64,000 nt of DNA from Arcticibacter sp. (GCA_021155045.1 JAJNQB010000010.1:62001-126000); one strand, 5' to 3'; counted from the first letter of the stretch, positions 42,208 through 51,256 are shown. Notes: generated by a model from the sequence alone, not told the origin. Program-made: numbers and translations.

Positions 42208-43479
42208 ATGAGTAAAGCAAATAATCCTGAATTAAAATCTTGGATAGAAATACCTGCAGGAAACGATTTCCCAATCCAAAATTTACCTTTTGGAATTTTT
42301 AAAACTCAATCATCAAGTCCGCGAGTTGGAGTTGCAATTGGCGAAAATGTAATTGATTTAGCATTGCTAAATAAACTTGGTTATTTCGAGAAATTAAAAA
42401 TTGATAATGCCATTTTTACGAATCAATATTTGAATGATTTTATTTCACTCGGCAAATCAACTACCAACGCTGTGCGTGAAAGAGTTTCTGAGTTATTAAA
42501 TATTGAAAATACAGAATTACAAAATAATAAAGAAGCAAAAGAAAAAGTGTTGCATAGTATGCGAAACGTTCAAATGCTAATGCCTGTTTTTGTTCGTGAT
42601 TATACGGATTTCTATTCTAGCATTGACCATGCAACAAATGTAGGAACCATGTTTCGCGACCCAGCAAATGCATTGCTTCCGAATTGGAAACATTTGCCAG
42701 TTGGATATCACGGAAGAGCTTCTTCAATAACAATCTCTGGAACAGATTTTCATCGTCCGAAAGGGCAAACAAAACCAGCAGATTCGGATAGCCCTGTTTT
42801 TGGTCCATCAAAACTTTTGGATTTTGAGTTAGAAGTTGCATTTATTGTAGGTAAGCAAACTGCTTTGGGGGAAAATGTTTCAACTGAAAAGGCAAATGAG
42901 CATATTTTTGGAATGGTTTTATTTAATGATTGGAGTGCACGCGATATTCAAACATGGGAATATGTTCCCTTGGGCCCATTTCTTGCTAAAAATTTCGCAT
43001 CAACTATTTCACCTTGGATTGTAACGATTGAAGCGCTAGAACCATTCAGAGTGGAAGGCTATAAACAAGAACCTAAAGTGTTGCCTTACTTAGAGTACAA
43101 AGGCAATAAAAATATAGATATTCATCTTGAAGTAGCTATACAACCCGAAAAAGGAGCGGAGACAATTGTTTCAAAATCTAATTACAAGTTTATGTACTGG
43201 ACTATGGAACAGCAATTAGCACATCATACTATTAATGGATGCAATATAAATATTGGAGATATGATGGCTTCTGGAACTATTAGCGGACCAACTCCTGATT
43301 CTTTTGGATCTATGCTAGAAATTACCTGGAGAGGAACAAAGCCTGTTAAAATGAGCGATGGCACAGAACGCAAATTTATAAATGATAACGATACGGTAAC
43401 AATGAAAGGATATTGCGAAAAAGATGGAGTTAGAATTGGCTTTGGTGAATGTAAAGCAAAAGCATTACCTGCTTTGTAA
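42208..43479 (+). CDS. fahA: fumarylacetoacetase
   Basis: Last enzyme of tyrosine/phenylalanine degradation, cleaving fumarylacetoacetate to fumarate and acetoacetate. The 423-residue length is that of full eukaryote-like FAH. The N-terminal SH3-like domain is followed by the catalytic domain with YTDFYSSIDHATNVGTMFR, LPVGYHGRASSI and LDFELEVAFIVG. Metal ligands are in the FNDWSARDIQTWEY region. It suggests that the cell uses aromatic amino acids through homogentisate, although no other pathway gene is in the window. A tRNA gene lies convergently just downstream. Confidence 0.97.
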   Translation: MSKANNPELKSWIEIPAGNDFPIQNLPFGIFKTQSSSPRVGVAIGENVIDLALLNKLGYFEKLKIDNAIFTNQYLNDFISLGKSTTNAVRERVSELLNIENTELQNNKEAKEKVLHSMRNVQMLMPVFVRDYTDFYSSIDHATNVGTMFRDPANALLPNWKHLPVGYHGRASSITISGTDFHRPKGQTKPADSDSPVFGPSKLLDFELEVAFIVGKQTALGENVSTEKANEHIFGMVLFNDWSARDIQTWEYVPLGPFLAKNFASTISPWIVTIEALEPFRVEGYKQEPKVLPYLEYKGNKNIDIHLEVAIQPEKGAETIVSKSNYKFMYWTMEQQLAHHTINGCNINIGDMMASGTISGPTPDSFGSMLEITWRGTKPVKMSDGTERKFINDNDTVTMKGYCEKDGVRIGFGECKAKALPAL

Positions 43480-43487
43480 ATTAAAAG

Positions 43488-43567
43488 TGCCCGGAACGAG
43501 ATTCGAACTCGTACGATTGCTCGCCACCCCCTCAAGATGGTGCGTCTGCCAGTTTCGCCACCCGGGC
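43488..43567 (-). tRNA. tRNA-Leu (GAG)
   Basis: Class II tRNA of 80 nucleotides read on the minus strand. The acceptor starts GCCCGGG and ends TCCGGGC plus discriminator A. The D-arm contains TGGCGAAACTGGCAGA. The anticodon stem CCATC/GGTGG encloses the loop TTGAGGG, giving anticodon GAG. A short variable arm (CGA/TCG with a 4-base loop) is followed by the T-arm ACGAG-TTCGAAT-CTCGT. CCA is not encoded. It reads CUC and CUU codons. Confidence 0.95.
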
Positions 43568-43583
43568 TTGAGTTAAAGTGTCG

Positions 43584-43591
43584 CAAATTTA
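43584..43591 (-). promoter_or_regulatory. -7 element (TAAATTTG) for tRNA-Leu
   Basis: TAAATTTG on the minus strand matches TAnnTTTG and lies 16 bases before the mature tRNA 5' end. No clear -33 TTTG is seen. Confidence 0.45.
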
Positions 43592-43638
43592 TAAATGTTT
43601 TTGATAATAAAATAAATTAAAATTTCAGCAATAAAACC

Positions 43639-43659
43639 ATTGAGAGTATTGCCCTCAAT
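43639..43659. repeat. short inverted repeat between the tRNA gene and the aminopeptidase gene
   Basis: The arms attgag and ctcaat flank 9 bases. It lies downstream of the aminopeptidase stop codon and could be a weak terminator on the minus strand. The T-run is poor. Confidence 0.35.
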
Positions 43660-43689
43660 TAAACGGCATAAAGAATTAAGTATTAGTCT

Positions 43690-44730
43690 TTAATTTGAGT
43701 AATTCTTTTTTAAACTATTTAAATATTTTTTCAAATCAGAATTATATGTTTGAGTGTATTCATTTTCAAAAACATCGTATTGAGAGTCGTATCTATCAAA
43801 AGCCATAAAAAAAGCATTCCCTTCGTAAAAAGCTTGTAATGTGAAGTTGAAGTAGTTTTTTGAATTGCTTAAATTTAATTTGTTCACACCTAAAACAATG
43901 GTTCGTATCAAATTATTCTTTTTTTCTCTTTTGATTTCTATTGCTTCATCTTTTCCAAACGATTTGTACAAGCTGTCCAGTTTAGTTTTGCTTTCTAAAA
44001 TATAGTTGTTATAAGTTTTTTCATCTGATTTATTGTTTTCATACGTTTTAAATTCTTTTGATTTTGCTCCATATTTGTAAATCAAAAATCTTTCAGCCCC
44101 TTTATCACCAATAAAATTGGCAAGGTTTTCATTGAATGTTACATTGTTTTTAATATAAAGTGTTCCGTGTGTTAATTCATGAATAATTAAGTTGGCAAGT
44201 TGCCCTTCATTTCGTTTTAGCATAGATGAAAGTACGGGATCGTTAAACCAACCTAAAGTTGACCACCCAGAAGGATTGTAAACATCAACATCATAATTAT
44301 TTATTTTTAATGATATAATTTCTTTTCGTGCCTTGTTTTTATTGAAGTAGCCTTTATAAGAAACACTACCTAAAAATGGGAAATACCATTCTTTGGCTTT
44401 AAATGAAAAAGGTTCGCAAGCAGAAATTGTAATTAATTTTGGTTTATTCGTTTGGTCGTAAAAACTAGAATAATTTTTAGTTTCGTTTATTCCCAAACTA
44501 TCAATTGCAAATCGTTTTATCTCTTGAATTAAGGTTAGTTTTTGCTTTATACTATCTGATAATTCTTTTTTTTCTAAAAGGGTTTCAATTGGTTCGGAAT
44601 TTAAAACAATGCTCAATTGCCCCTTTCCTTGTGCTATTCCATAAATGATAAGTTGATGAAATAGCAAGCAGAAAACAATGAAAAGTATCAATAAAATATT
44701 CCAGATTATTTTTAAATAATGTTTAAACAT
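43690..44730 (-). CDS. membrane-anchored putative aminopeptidase (Aminopep/PF10023-like)
   Basis: Zinc metalloprotease-like protein of 346 residues from the ATG at 44730. The frame could start at 44748, but a TACCTTTG -7-like element overlaps that stretch. One N-terminal membrane helix (IIWNILLILFIVFCLLFHQLI) anchors it. The catalytic part has YNPSGWSTLGWFNDPVLSSML, typical of this family, then the zinc motif HELTH (H184-H188 in this numbering) and the following NENLANFIG with the third-ligand Glu. The family was named aminopeptidase from early work and substrates are poorly known. The gene is divergent from the YdcF gene. Confidence 0.87.
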   Translation of the reverse strand: MFKHYLKIIWNILLILFIVFCLLFHQLIIYGIAQGKGQLSIVLNSEPIETLLEKKELSDSIKQKLTLIQEIKRFAIDSLGINETKNYSSFYDQTNKPKLITISACEPFSFKAKEWYFPFLGSVSYKGYFNKNKARKEIISLKINNYDVDVYNPSGWSTLGWFNDPVLSSMLKRNEGQLANLIIHELTHGTLYIKNNVTFNENLANFIGDKGAERFLIYKYGAKSKEFKTYENNKSDEKTYNNYILESKTKLDSLYKSFGKDEAIEIKREKKNNLIRTIVLGVNKLNLSNSKNYFNFTLQAFYEGNAFFMAFDRYDSQYDVFENEYTQTYNSDLKKYLNSLKKNYSN

Positions 44731-44734
44731 AAAA

Positions 44735-44771
44735 CAAAGGTAAAACACATTTCATAATTTGTGTATTTTTG
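44735..44771. promoter_or_regulatory. closely spaced divergent -7 elements
   Basis: The minus strand has TACCTTTG at 44735-44742, 4 bases before the aminopeptidase ATG. The plus strand has TATTTTTG at 44764-44771, 9 bases before the YdcF ATG. Both fit TAnnTTTG, and both imply almost leaderless transcripts. No convincing -33 box is seen for either. Confidence 0.4.
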
Positions 44772-44780
44772 AGCTATTAT

Positions 44781-45542
44781 ATGTTTTTTATCTTTTCTAA
44801 AATATTAGCCTTTACGATAGCTCCATTAACTTGGATTGTTGTACTATTACTTTTTTCCGTTTTTTCAAAAAATGAAACCCGAAAGAAAAGATGTTTAAAG
44901 TGGTCATTAGGATTAGTATTATTTTTTTCTAACTCTTTTGTTTTTGATGAGTTTGTTAGAATGTGGGAAATTCCTGCAACACCTTATGAGGATGTTAAAA
45001 AGGTTGAATATGGAATAGTTTTAGGTGGGATGAGTGTAAATGATGAAGACCTAAATCGAGTTCAGTTTTTTAGAGGGGTAGATAGGCTTATACAAACCAT
45101 TGATTTATATAAAAGAGGAGTAATTAAAAAAATAATTTTTACAGGAGGTTCTGGCAGAATCTTAAAACCAGAGATGAAAGAAGCAGGGTTGCTTAAACCT
45201 TATATTCTTAAAATGGGTGTTTTAGAAGAAGATTTAATTATTGAAAATGAATCTAAGAATACAAAGGAAAATGCGACTTTTACAAAAAAAATCGTTGATT
45301 CACTTCAATTGAAAAATGATTATTTACTAATTACTTCCGCATTTCACATGCGTAGAAGTTTAGGTTGTTTTAAAAAAGAAGGGTTTGTTGTAACGGCATA
45401 CAGTACGGATAGATATGTTGGACCAAGAAAATTTGAGTTCGACCATTTATTTATTCCTAACATTAGCACCATAAATGATTGGAATAATTTAATTCACGAA
45501 GTGGTAGGTTTTGTTATATACAAACTAATGGGATACGCGTAG
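44781..45542 (+). CDS. YdcF/DUF218-family membrane protein
   Basis: Protein of 253 residues with two N-terminal membrane helices (ILAFTIAPLTWIVVLLLFSVF and WSLGLVLFFSNSFVFDEFV) and a DUF218 domain. The domain has YGIVLGGM, IIFTGGSG, ESKNTKENATFTKKI and LITSAFHMRRSLGCFKKEGF. This matches the ElyC/SanA/YdcF group, implicated in envelope integrity and peptidoglycan or lipid-carrier metabolism. The start at 44781 (ATG) is preferred over a TTG at 44769 because a -7 promoter element overlaps the latter. The convergent phosphatase gene ends 10 bases away. Confidence 0.92.
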   Translation: MFFIFSKILAFTIAPLTWIVVLLLFSVFSKNETRKKRCLKWSLGLVLFFSNSFVFDEFVRMWEIPATPYEDVKKVEYGIVLGGMSVNDEDLNRVQFFRGVDRLIQTIDLYKRGVIKKIIFTGGSGRILKPEMKEAGLLKPYILKMGVLEEDLIIENESKNTKENATFTKKIVDSLQLKNDYLLITSAFHMRRSLGCFKKEGFVVTAYSTDRYVGPRKFEFDHLFIPNISTINDWNNLIHEVVGFVIYKLMGYA

Positions 45543-45551
45543 TTTTAATTC

Positions 45552-47516
45552 CTATACTTTAATTCCTATTACTAAGACATCATCAACTTGTTCTAGATTT
45601 CCTCTCCAATCGTTGAGCGTATTCTCTAAAATAGCATATTGCTCTTTCATGCTTTTATGATGGTTTGCTAACAAAATTTCCTTTAATCGTTTACTCATAA
45701 ATTTTTTTCCTTCGTTTCCTCCAAACTGGTCAACAAAGCCGTCTGTAAAAAGAAAGATGGAGTCATTTTTAGTAAGGGTGATGGTATGTTTTTCAAATAA
45801 TTTATTTTCTTCGTTTTGTATTCCACCAATTGAATATTTATTTGCTTTGATTTCTTCCATTTCATTGTTTTTCACAATCCATAATGGACGTTGAGCCCCA
45901 GAAAATGTTATTTTATTATCGCTATCAAAACATACTAAGGCAATATCCATTCCATCCTTTGTTTCATTTGTGCCATTTTGCTTTAATGCTTTTTTTATTT
46001 CGTAGTTTAGTTGATATAAAACTTCGTCAGGAGATGTAACCCCTTTTTCGTTTACAATTTGGTTTAATATATTATTCCCTATCATGCTCATTAATGCTCC
46101 TGGAACACCATGTCCAGTACAATCGCAAGCTGCTATTAAACGTTTTCCATCTTTTTCGGTGTACCAATAAAAATCACCACTAACTATATCTTTAGGTTTA
46201 TACAAAATAAAAATGTCGTTGAATAATTTATACCTTAATTTTTCGGAAGGGAGTATTGCCTCTTGAATTCTTTTTGAATAGTTTATGCTATCGGTTATGT
46301 CTTTGTTTTTTACTTCTATCTGTTTGTAAGCTTCTGAAAGGGCATTGTTTGCTTTTCTTTTTTGAATATTGTTTCTGTAAAGAAAAAAAGCAAAAATGGC
46401 TACCATCAAACAAAATATAATCAGATACAGTTTGAATCTTTTTTCTTTTTCGAGTTTTTCGTTGCTCAATTCTTTTTCATTTTCAAGAGAACTAATTTGA
46501 AGTTCTTTTTTTTCAGATTCATATTTAGCAGACATTTCATTTATTTGTCTGCTATTTTTTTCATTATAAGTAGAGTCTTGTAATTGAGAAAATAATTCTA
46601 AATAGTTGTAAGCTTTTGCAAATTCTTTTTTCTGAGAGTAAGCATTAGCAAGTTTAAAGTATGCTGAAGAAGCAACAGTCTTAAAGTCGTATTGAATTGC
46701 AAGATTTAAGGATTTTGTGGCATAATCAATTGTTTGGTTGTAATTTTTCATTTTTAAATTACATTCAGATATTCCATTGTAACCCTCAGCCAAATTGTAA
46801 AAATCGTTATTCGCTTCAAGTATTTGATTGGATAATTCGAAGTTTTTAACTGCTTCATCATAGTTTTTCATTTCAAAATATACAGAGCCTAAATTACCAT
46901 AACCAGTGGCTATTCCTTTGTCAGAATTAATCTCTTTGCTTAGTTCCAATGTTTTATTGCAATATTCTAATGCTTTTGTATAATCTTTTTTTAATTTGTA
47001 AACTATTCCTAAATCATCGTAGTTGGCAAGAAGATTTCTTCTTCTATTTAAGCGTTCATTAATTTCTTTAGCTCTCAAATAATATTTAATAGTAAGGTCA
47101 TAATTTTTCTGTCCTTGATAAATCCATCCAATATTTCTGTAACAGACAGCCATTCCTGCTTCATCATTTAGTGTTTCGTAAATATGCAATGCTTTTAGGT
47201 AGTTGTCGGATGAGGTTGTATAATCTCCAGAAAACCAGTATAAGTCGCCCAGATAATTATAGCACTCTCCAATATATTTTTGTTGTTCATTTTTTTGTGC
47301 AGAAGCCAAGGCTTTTTTAGCAAATTCGAAAGATTTTACTCGATTAAAGGCTTCGTAGTGATAGGAAAGTTTTTGTAGTAGAGTTGTTTTGGCTGAATCT
47401 TGTTTTGTATTATTGAGTAATTGCAATAAGGAATCTATTTTGTTGTTTTGAGAAACTCCATCAACAAGTATAAATGAAAAAAGAATTATAAAAAAATATG
47501 TAAATTTTTTTAGCAC
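45552..47516 (-). CDS. TPR sensor with SpoIIE-type PP2C phosphatase (full-length)
   Basis: Membrane signalling protein of 654 residues. A signal peptide (FTYFFIILFSFILVDGVSQ) precedes about seven TPR units (residues 60-310), a coiled coil, a membrane helix (LYLIIFCLMVAIFAFFLYRN, about 364-383), a second coiled coil and the linker DSINYSKRIQEAILPSEKLR (409-428). A complete SpoIIE phosphatase follows, with metal-site motifs GDFYWY, DCTGHGVPGALMS, TDGFVDQFGG and the terminal DDVLVIGIKV. Such proteins dephosphorylate anti-sigma-factor antagonists or similar targets. It has the same layout as the three truncated proteins at 1378-5537 plus the catalytic domain. The start codon is GTG. Confidence 0.93.
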   Translation of the reverse strand: MLKKFTYFFIILFSFILVDGVSQNNKIDSLLQLLNNTKQDSAKTTLLQKLSYHYEAFNRVKSFEFAKKALASAQKNEQQKYIGECYNYLGDLYWFSGDYTTSSDNYLKALHIYETLNDEAGMAVCYRNIGWIYQGQKNYDLTIKYYLRAKEINERLNRRRNLLANYDDLGIVYKLKKDYTKALEYCNKTLELSKEINSDKGIATGYGNLGSVYFEMKNYDEAVKNFELSNQILEANNDFYNLAEGYNGISECNLKMKNYNQTIDYATKSLNLAIQYDFKTVASSAYFKLANAYSQKKEFAKAYNYLELFSQLQDSTYNEKNSRQINEMSAKYESEKKELQISSLENEKELSNEKLEKEKRFKLYLIIFCLMVAIFAFFLYRNNIQKRKANNALSEAYKQIEVKNKDITDSINYSKRIQEAILPSEKLRYKLFNDIFILYKPKDIVSGDFYWYTEKDGKRLIAACDCTGHGVPGALMSMIGNNILNQIVNEKGVTSPDEVLYQLNYEIKKALKQNGTNETKDGMDIALVCFDSDNKITFSGAQRPLWIVKNNEMEEIKANKYSIGGIQNEENKLFEKHTITLTKNDSIFLFTDGFVDQFGGNEGKKFMSKRLKEILLANHHKSMKEQYAILENTLNDWRGNLEQVDDVLVIGIKV

Positions 47517-47520
47517 AAAT

Positions 47521-47551
47521 CAAAAATAGTGCAAATATGTATAACTGCAAT
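47521..47551 (-). promoter_or_regulatory. Bacteroidota-type promoter abutting the GTG start of the TPR-SpoIIE gene
   Basis: On the minus strand there is ATTG, 19 bases, then TATTTTTG. The -7 element ends 4 bases before the GTG start codon, so the transcript would be leaderless or nearly so. Confidence 0.5.
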
Positions 47552-47556
47552 AATGA

Positions 47557-48162
47557 TTAATTAAAAATCCAAAGTAATACTGGTTTTTCGACATTCTTTA
47601 ATTTAGCGTCTACTACTTTCATAAATTCATTATTCACTGCTGGGCAGCCCCATCCTTCGGGAACTCCTTCAGGATAAGTTTCCTTCTCTGAAACATCTGT
47701 CCATGAATGAAGAACAATTTGCCTTTTTAAAGCATTACTATTTGTAGTTTCTAAACCGTGTAGTAAATAGTTTACATTTATTCCCCATTGACTATATCCC
47801 CTTTTTCCAATTTTATACTTTCCTAAAGAGGAACAATGGCTGTCAGGAGTATTGCTAAATACTGGTTTTTCTTTTGATTGTGTTTCTCCCCAAGGTTTTG
47901 TACCACAACCGTGAGCACACATTCCACTTGCAATTATGGTATCTTTATCAAAACTCCATATAAAAGCTCTTTTTTTGCCGGAGTGCAAACTCATATCAAT
48001 TAACAAACAAAAATTAGTATTTAAATTGTGAGATTTGCAATACGCTTTTGCTTCTGCTGATTTTTGTTTTAAACGAATAAAAATGGAGGTGGAGCTATCT
48101 TTTTTTAAGGATAAAAAAGAAGCCGTAAAAAGTAAAACAAAAATAAATTTTATGCTTTTCAT
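47557..48162 (-). CDS. murein L,D-transpeptidase catalytic-domain protein (YkuD-like)
   Basis: Exported protein of 201 residues from the ATG at 48162, chosen because MKSIKFIFVLLFTASFLSL is a signal peptide. The frame continues 93 bases further upstream without a plausible start. Motifs of the L,D-transpeptidase family follow in order: FCLLIDMSLHSGKKRAFIW, SHCSSLGKYKIG, LHGLE, IVLHSW and EGWGCPAVNN, with the catalytic Cys in WGCPAV and its partner His in LHSW. It may form 3-3 crosslinks in peptidoglycan or attach proteins to it. A TATTTTTG -7-like element at 48204-48211 lies about 40 bases upstream, at the edge of the previous gene's terminator. Confidence 0.9.
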   Translation of the reverse strand: MKSIKFIFVLLFTASFLSLKKDSSTSIFIRLKQKSAEAKAYCKSHNLNTNFCLLIDMSLHSGKKRAFIWSFDKDTIIASGMCAHGCGTKPWGETQSKEKPVFSNTPDSHCSSLGKYKIGKRGYSQWGINVNYLLHGLETTNSNALKRQIVLHSWTDVSEKETYPEGVPEGWGCPAVNNEFMKVVDAKLKNVEKPVLLWIFN

Positions 48163-48210
48163 TTCTCTATAACGAGTAATTATAATTATTGTTTTGTATG
48201 CTTCAAAAAT

Positions 48211-48243
48211 AAAAAGAGAAATCGATATTCGATTTCTCTTTTT
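48211..48243 (-). terminator. rho-independent terminator after the small acidic protein gene
   Basis: A 15-base-pair stem (aaaaagagaaatcga and its complement) with loop tat has A/T tracts at both ends. It lies 24 bases after the stop codon of the 92-residue protein gene. Confidence 0.9.
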
Positions 48244-48267
48244 ATTTTTGAACAATAGTTGGTAATA

Positions 48268-48546
48268 TTATAAAGCATTTAACTTTTCAATATATGCAAT
48301 TACATTATCCCCAAGTTTTTCTTTTACTTCAGCAAAAAGTTTTTTCACTTCTGCTCTTGATTTTAGCTTTTTTGCGCTGTTTGCTTTAGCGATTAATTCA
48401 TCTGCTAAATCAACACATTCATCAACTAATGCTTCCACTTGTTCTTCGTTCATTCCATCGTTATCTAGTAAAGCATTGTAACATTCTTCAATTACATCAC
48501 CTAATAAACCGTTGATGTTTCTTTTTAATTCTCTGCGATTTGCCAT
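48268..48546 (-). CDS. small conserved helical acidic protein
   Basis: Cytosolic protein of 92 residues with no signal peptide, almost entirely helical and acidic: NGLLGDVIEECYNALLDN, EEQVEALVDECVDLADELI, KKLFAEVKEKLGDN. The pattern suggests a helical bundle or dimer. I do not recognise a named family, though small proteins of this look are common in Bacteroidota. The gene starts 21 bases after valS and ends before a strong terminator, so it is probably co-transcribed with valS. A link to translation is possible but unproven. Confidence 0.75.
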   Translation of the reverse strand: MANRRELKRNINGLLGDVIEECYNALLDNDGMNEEQVEALVDECVDLADELIAKANSAKKLKSRAEVKKLFAEVKEKLGDNVIAYIEKLNAL

Positions 48547-48567
48547 TTTCTTGTTTTTAGTTTAAAA

Positions 48568-51216
48568 TTATTTTAATGCTGCTAATTGTTCTTCAATAGC
48601 TTTTATTTTCGATTCAGCATCAGCTTGTTTTTTACGTTCGTTTTCAATTAATTCTGGTTTTGCATTGGCTACAAATTTTTCGTTTGCCAATTTTGCTTGA
48701 ACTGATTTTAAAAATCCTTTGCTGTAATCTAAATCTTTTGTTAATCGAACTCGTTCTTCCTCAGCATCAATATTATTTGCCAAAGGAACAAAAAATTCGG
48801 TAGTCTTCACCATAAAAGAAAAAGCACCGTCCACTTTGTTATTTGAATATTTAAATGCTGAGAGGTTTGCCAACTTAATTACTACTTCATCAAAAAAGCT
48901 ATGCTGAGCTTCTGATTTTTCAATAAGTTCTAATTTTTCTTTTGGAGAAATTTGTTTTTGTGCTCTTATGTTACGTAGTGTTGCAACAATTTCTTTGGAC
49001 ACTTCAAACTCAGCAAGGAGCTTTTTATTTGTTTCTTTGTGTTTTGGCCATTCCGAAACAATTATACAATCTTTTTCATTGCGTTCTTTTATTAAATGCC
49101 ATAATTCTTCAGTTATGAAAGGCATCCAAGGGTGAACTACTTTTAATATATTTTCGAAAAAGTTTAATGTAGCATCATAAGTTGCTCTATCAATTGGTTT
49201 AGCTTTTCCATCAACAAACTCTGGTTTTATCATTTCTAGGTACCAAGCACAGAAATCATCCCATACCAATTTGTATGTTGCCATTAAGGCTTCACTCATT
49301 CTGTATTTGCTGTACAAGTCATTTATTTCTGCTAGTTGTTCATTGAATTTATTTTCGAACCATTCAATAGCTGCTTTATTATTTCGTTCTTGAGAGGGAT
49401 TAGGAGTTTGGTCTATTTCCCAGCCATGAATCAATCTGAATGCATTCCAAATTTTATTGGAAAAGTTTCGTCCTTGTTCGCAATAGCTTTCATCAAAAGG
49501 CAAATCGTTTCCTGCTGGTGAACATAGCATCATTCCAACACGTACGCCATCAGCACCATATTTTTCAATTAAATCTATTGGGTCAGGGGAATTGCCTAAT
49601 GATTTACTCATTTTTCTTCCAAGTTTATCTCTAACAATTCCCGTTAAGTAAACATTGGTAAATGGTTTTTGTCCTGTGTATTCGTAACCAGCAATAATCA
49701 TTCGAGCAACCCAGAAAAATAAAATTTCGGGTGCTGTTACCAAATCATTCGTTGGATAATAATATTTTAAATCATTGTTCGCATTTGCCCATCCATTTTG
49801 AATTACTTTTGGGTCGAAAACAGTGAGGGGCCATAACCAAGAAGAAAACCAAGTGTCTAATACATCTTCATCTTGATGAATAGCTTCAATTCTTAATTCT
49901 TCATTTTTTATTTTTAATTTCTCAAATGCTTCTTCTTTTGTTTTTGCAACCACAAAATTCCCTTTTTCATCGTACCAAGCAGGAATTTGTTGTCCCCACC
50001 ATAACTGGCGAGAGATACACCAATCATGAACATTTTCCATCCAATGTTTATAGGTGTTTACAAATTTTTCGGGGATTAATTTTATTTCGCCATTTAATAC
50101 ATTTTCCAAAGCGGGTTTAGAAACATTTTCCATTTTCAAAAACCATTGCATCGAAAGTTTTGGTTCTATTACAGCATCCGTTCTTTCGCTATAGCCAACT
50201 TTGTTTTTTATATCTTCCGTTTTTACTAATTGTCCTAACTCTTCAATATCTTTTATTATTTTTTTGCGAACAGTAAATCTATCTTCACCAATATAAAATT
50301 GTGCTGCAGCACTCATTTTTCCATCAGCAGCTATCGTATCTATTACTTCTAGCTTATGTTTTATGCCAAGATTGTAGTCATTAATATCATGCGCTGGGGT
50401 AACTTTTAATGCTCCTGTGCCAAATTCTGCATCTACATATTCATCAAAAATTATTGGAACAGTTCTGTTCACAATTGGGACAATTGCTTTTTTTCCTTTG
50501 AACGATTTATAACGTTCATCATTTGGATTAACACAAATAGCAGTATCACCTAATATTGTTTCTGGTCGAGTTGTAGCAATGGTAATAAACTCTTCGGAAT
50601 TTTCTATTTTATATTTTACAAAATACAGTTTAGAATTTACTTCTTTATGAATTACTTCTTCATCAGAAACAGCGGTGAGCCCTTGGGGGTCCCAGTTTAC
50701 CATTCTAACACCACGATAGATATGACCTTTATTATATAAATCAATAAATACATCAATAACAGCTTCACTCAAATCATTTTGCATGGTAAACTTGGTTCTA
50801 TCCCAATCGCAGGAAGCACCAAGTTTTTCGAGTTGTTTTAAGATGATACCACCATATTTTTCTTTCCACTCCCAAGCATGTTTTAAAAAATCTTCCCGAG
50901 ATAAATCCGTTTTTTTTATTCCTTTTTCTTTTAAAAGAGCAACAACTTTTGCTTCTGTGGCAATAGAAGCATGGTCGGTGCCTGGAACCCAACAGGCATT
51001 TTTTCCTTGCATTCGTGCTCTTCTAATTAATACATCCTGAATAGTATTGTTAAGCATGTGCCCCATGTGCAACACTCCCGTAACATTGGGCGGAGGAATT
51101 ACTATTGTATAAGGTTCACGCTCGTTTGGGGTAGATTTAAAGAATTTATGTTTTAGCCAATGAGCATACCATTTGTTTTCGCTGCTTTTGGGGTCGTATG
51201 TTTTTGGAATTTCCAT
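48568..51216 (-). CDS. valS: valyl-tRNA synthetase
   Basis: Class I aminoacyl-tRNA synthetase of 882 residues. The HIGH signature is PPPNVTGVLHMGHMLNN (HMGH at 50-53) and the KMSKS loop is GRKMSKSLGNSPDP (535-539). The editing domain has TTRPETILGDTAICVNP, with the LWPLTVFDP segment nearby. The C-terminal coiled-coil arm (LTKDLDYSKGFLKSVQAKLAN) is the typical tRNA-binding extension. The enzyme charges tRNA-Val and edits Thr. A TAAATTTG -7-like element lies at 51257-51264 on the minus strand, 40 bases upstream. Confidence 0.98.
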   Translation of the reverse strand: MEIPKTYDPKSSENKWYAHWLKHKFFKSTPNEREPYTIVIPPPNVTGVLHMGHMLNNTIQDVLIRRARMQGKNACWVPGTDHASIATEAKVVALLKEKGIKKTDLSREDFLKHAWEWKEKYGGIILKQLEKLGASCDWDRTKFTMQNDLSEAVIDVFIDLYNKGHIYRGVRMVNWDPQGLTAVSDEEVIHKEVNSKLYFVKYKIENSEEFITIATTRPETILGDTAICVNPNDERYKSFKGKKAIVPIVNRTVPIIFDEYVDAEFGTGALKVTPAHDINDYNLGIKHKLEVIDTIAADGKMSAAAQFYIGEDRFTVRKKIIKDIEELGQLVKTEDIKNKVGYSERTDAVIEPKLSMQWFLKMENVSKPALENVLNGEIKLIPEKFVNTYKHWMENVHDWCISRQLWWGQQIPAWYDEKGNFVVAKTKEEAFEKLKIKNEELRIEAIHQDEDVLDTWFSSWLWPLTVFDPKVIQNGWANANNDLKYYYPTNDLVTAPEILFFWVARMIIAGYEYTGQKPFTNVYLTGIVRDKLGRKMSKSLGNSPDPIDLIEKYGADGVRVGMMLCSPAGNDLPFDESYCEQGRNFSNKIWNAFRLIHGWEIDQTPNPSQERNNKAAIEWFENKFNEQLAEINDLYSKYRMSEALMATYKLVWDDFCAWYLEMIKPEFVDGKAKPIDRATYDATLNFFENILKVVHPWMPFITEELWHLIKERNEKDCIIVSEWPKHKETNKKLLAEFEVSKEIVATLRNIRAQKQISPKEKLELIEKSEAQHSFFDEVVIKLANLSAFKYSNNKVDGAFSFMVKTTEFFVPLANNIDAEEERVRLTKDLDYSKGFLKSVQAKLANEKFVANAKPELIENERKKQADAESKIKAIEEQLAALK

Positions 51217-51256
51217 AATTTATTACTTACTTCGTTTGTGCTATTTTTAAGGACGA

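Noticed and set aside
43224..43586. Minus-strand open frame of 120 residues over the end of fahA
   Set aside because: Its N-terminal part is the translated tRNA-Leu and the rest is antisense to fahA.
44769..44780. TTG start of the YdcF gene
   Set aside because: It overlaps a TATTTTTG promoter element. The ATG at 44781 fits better.
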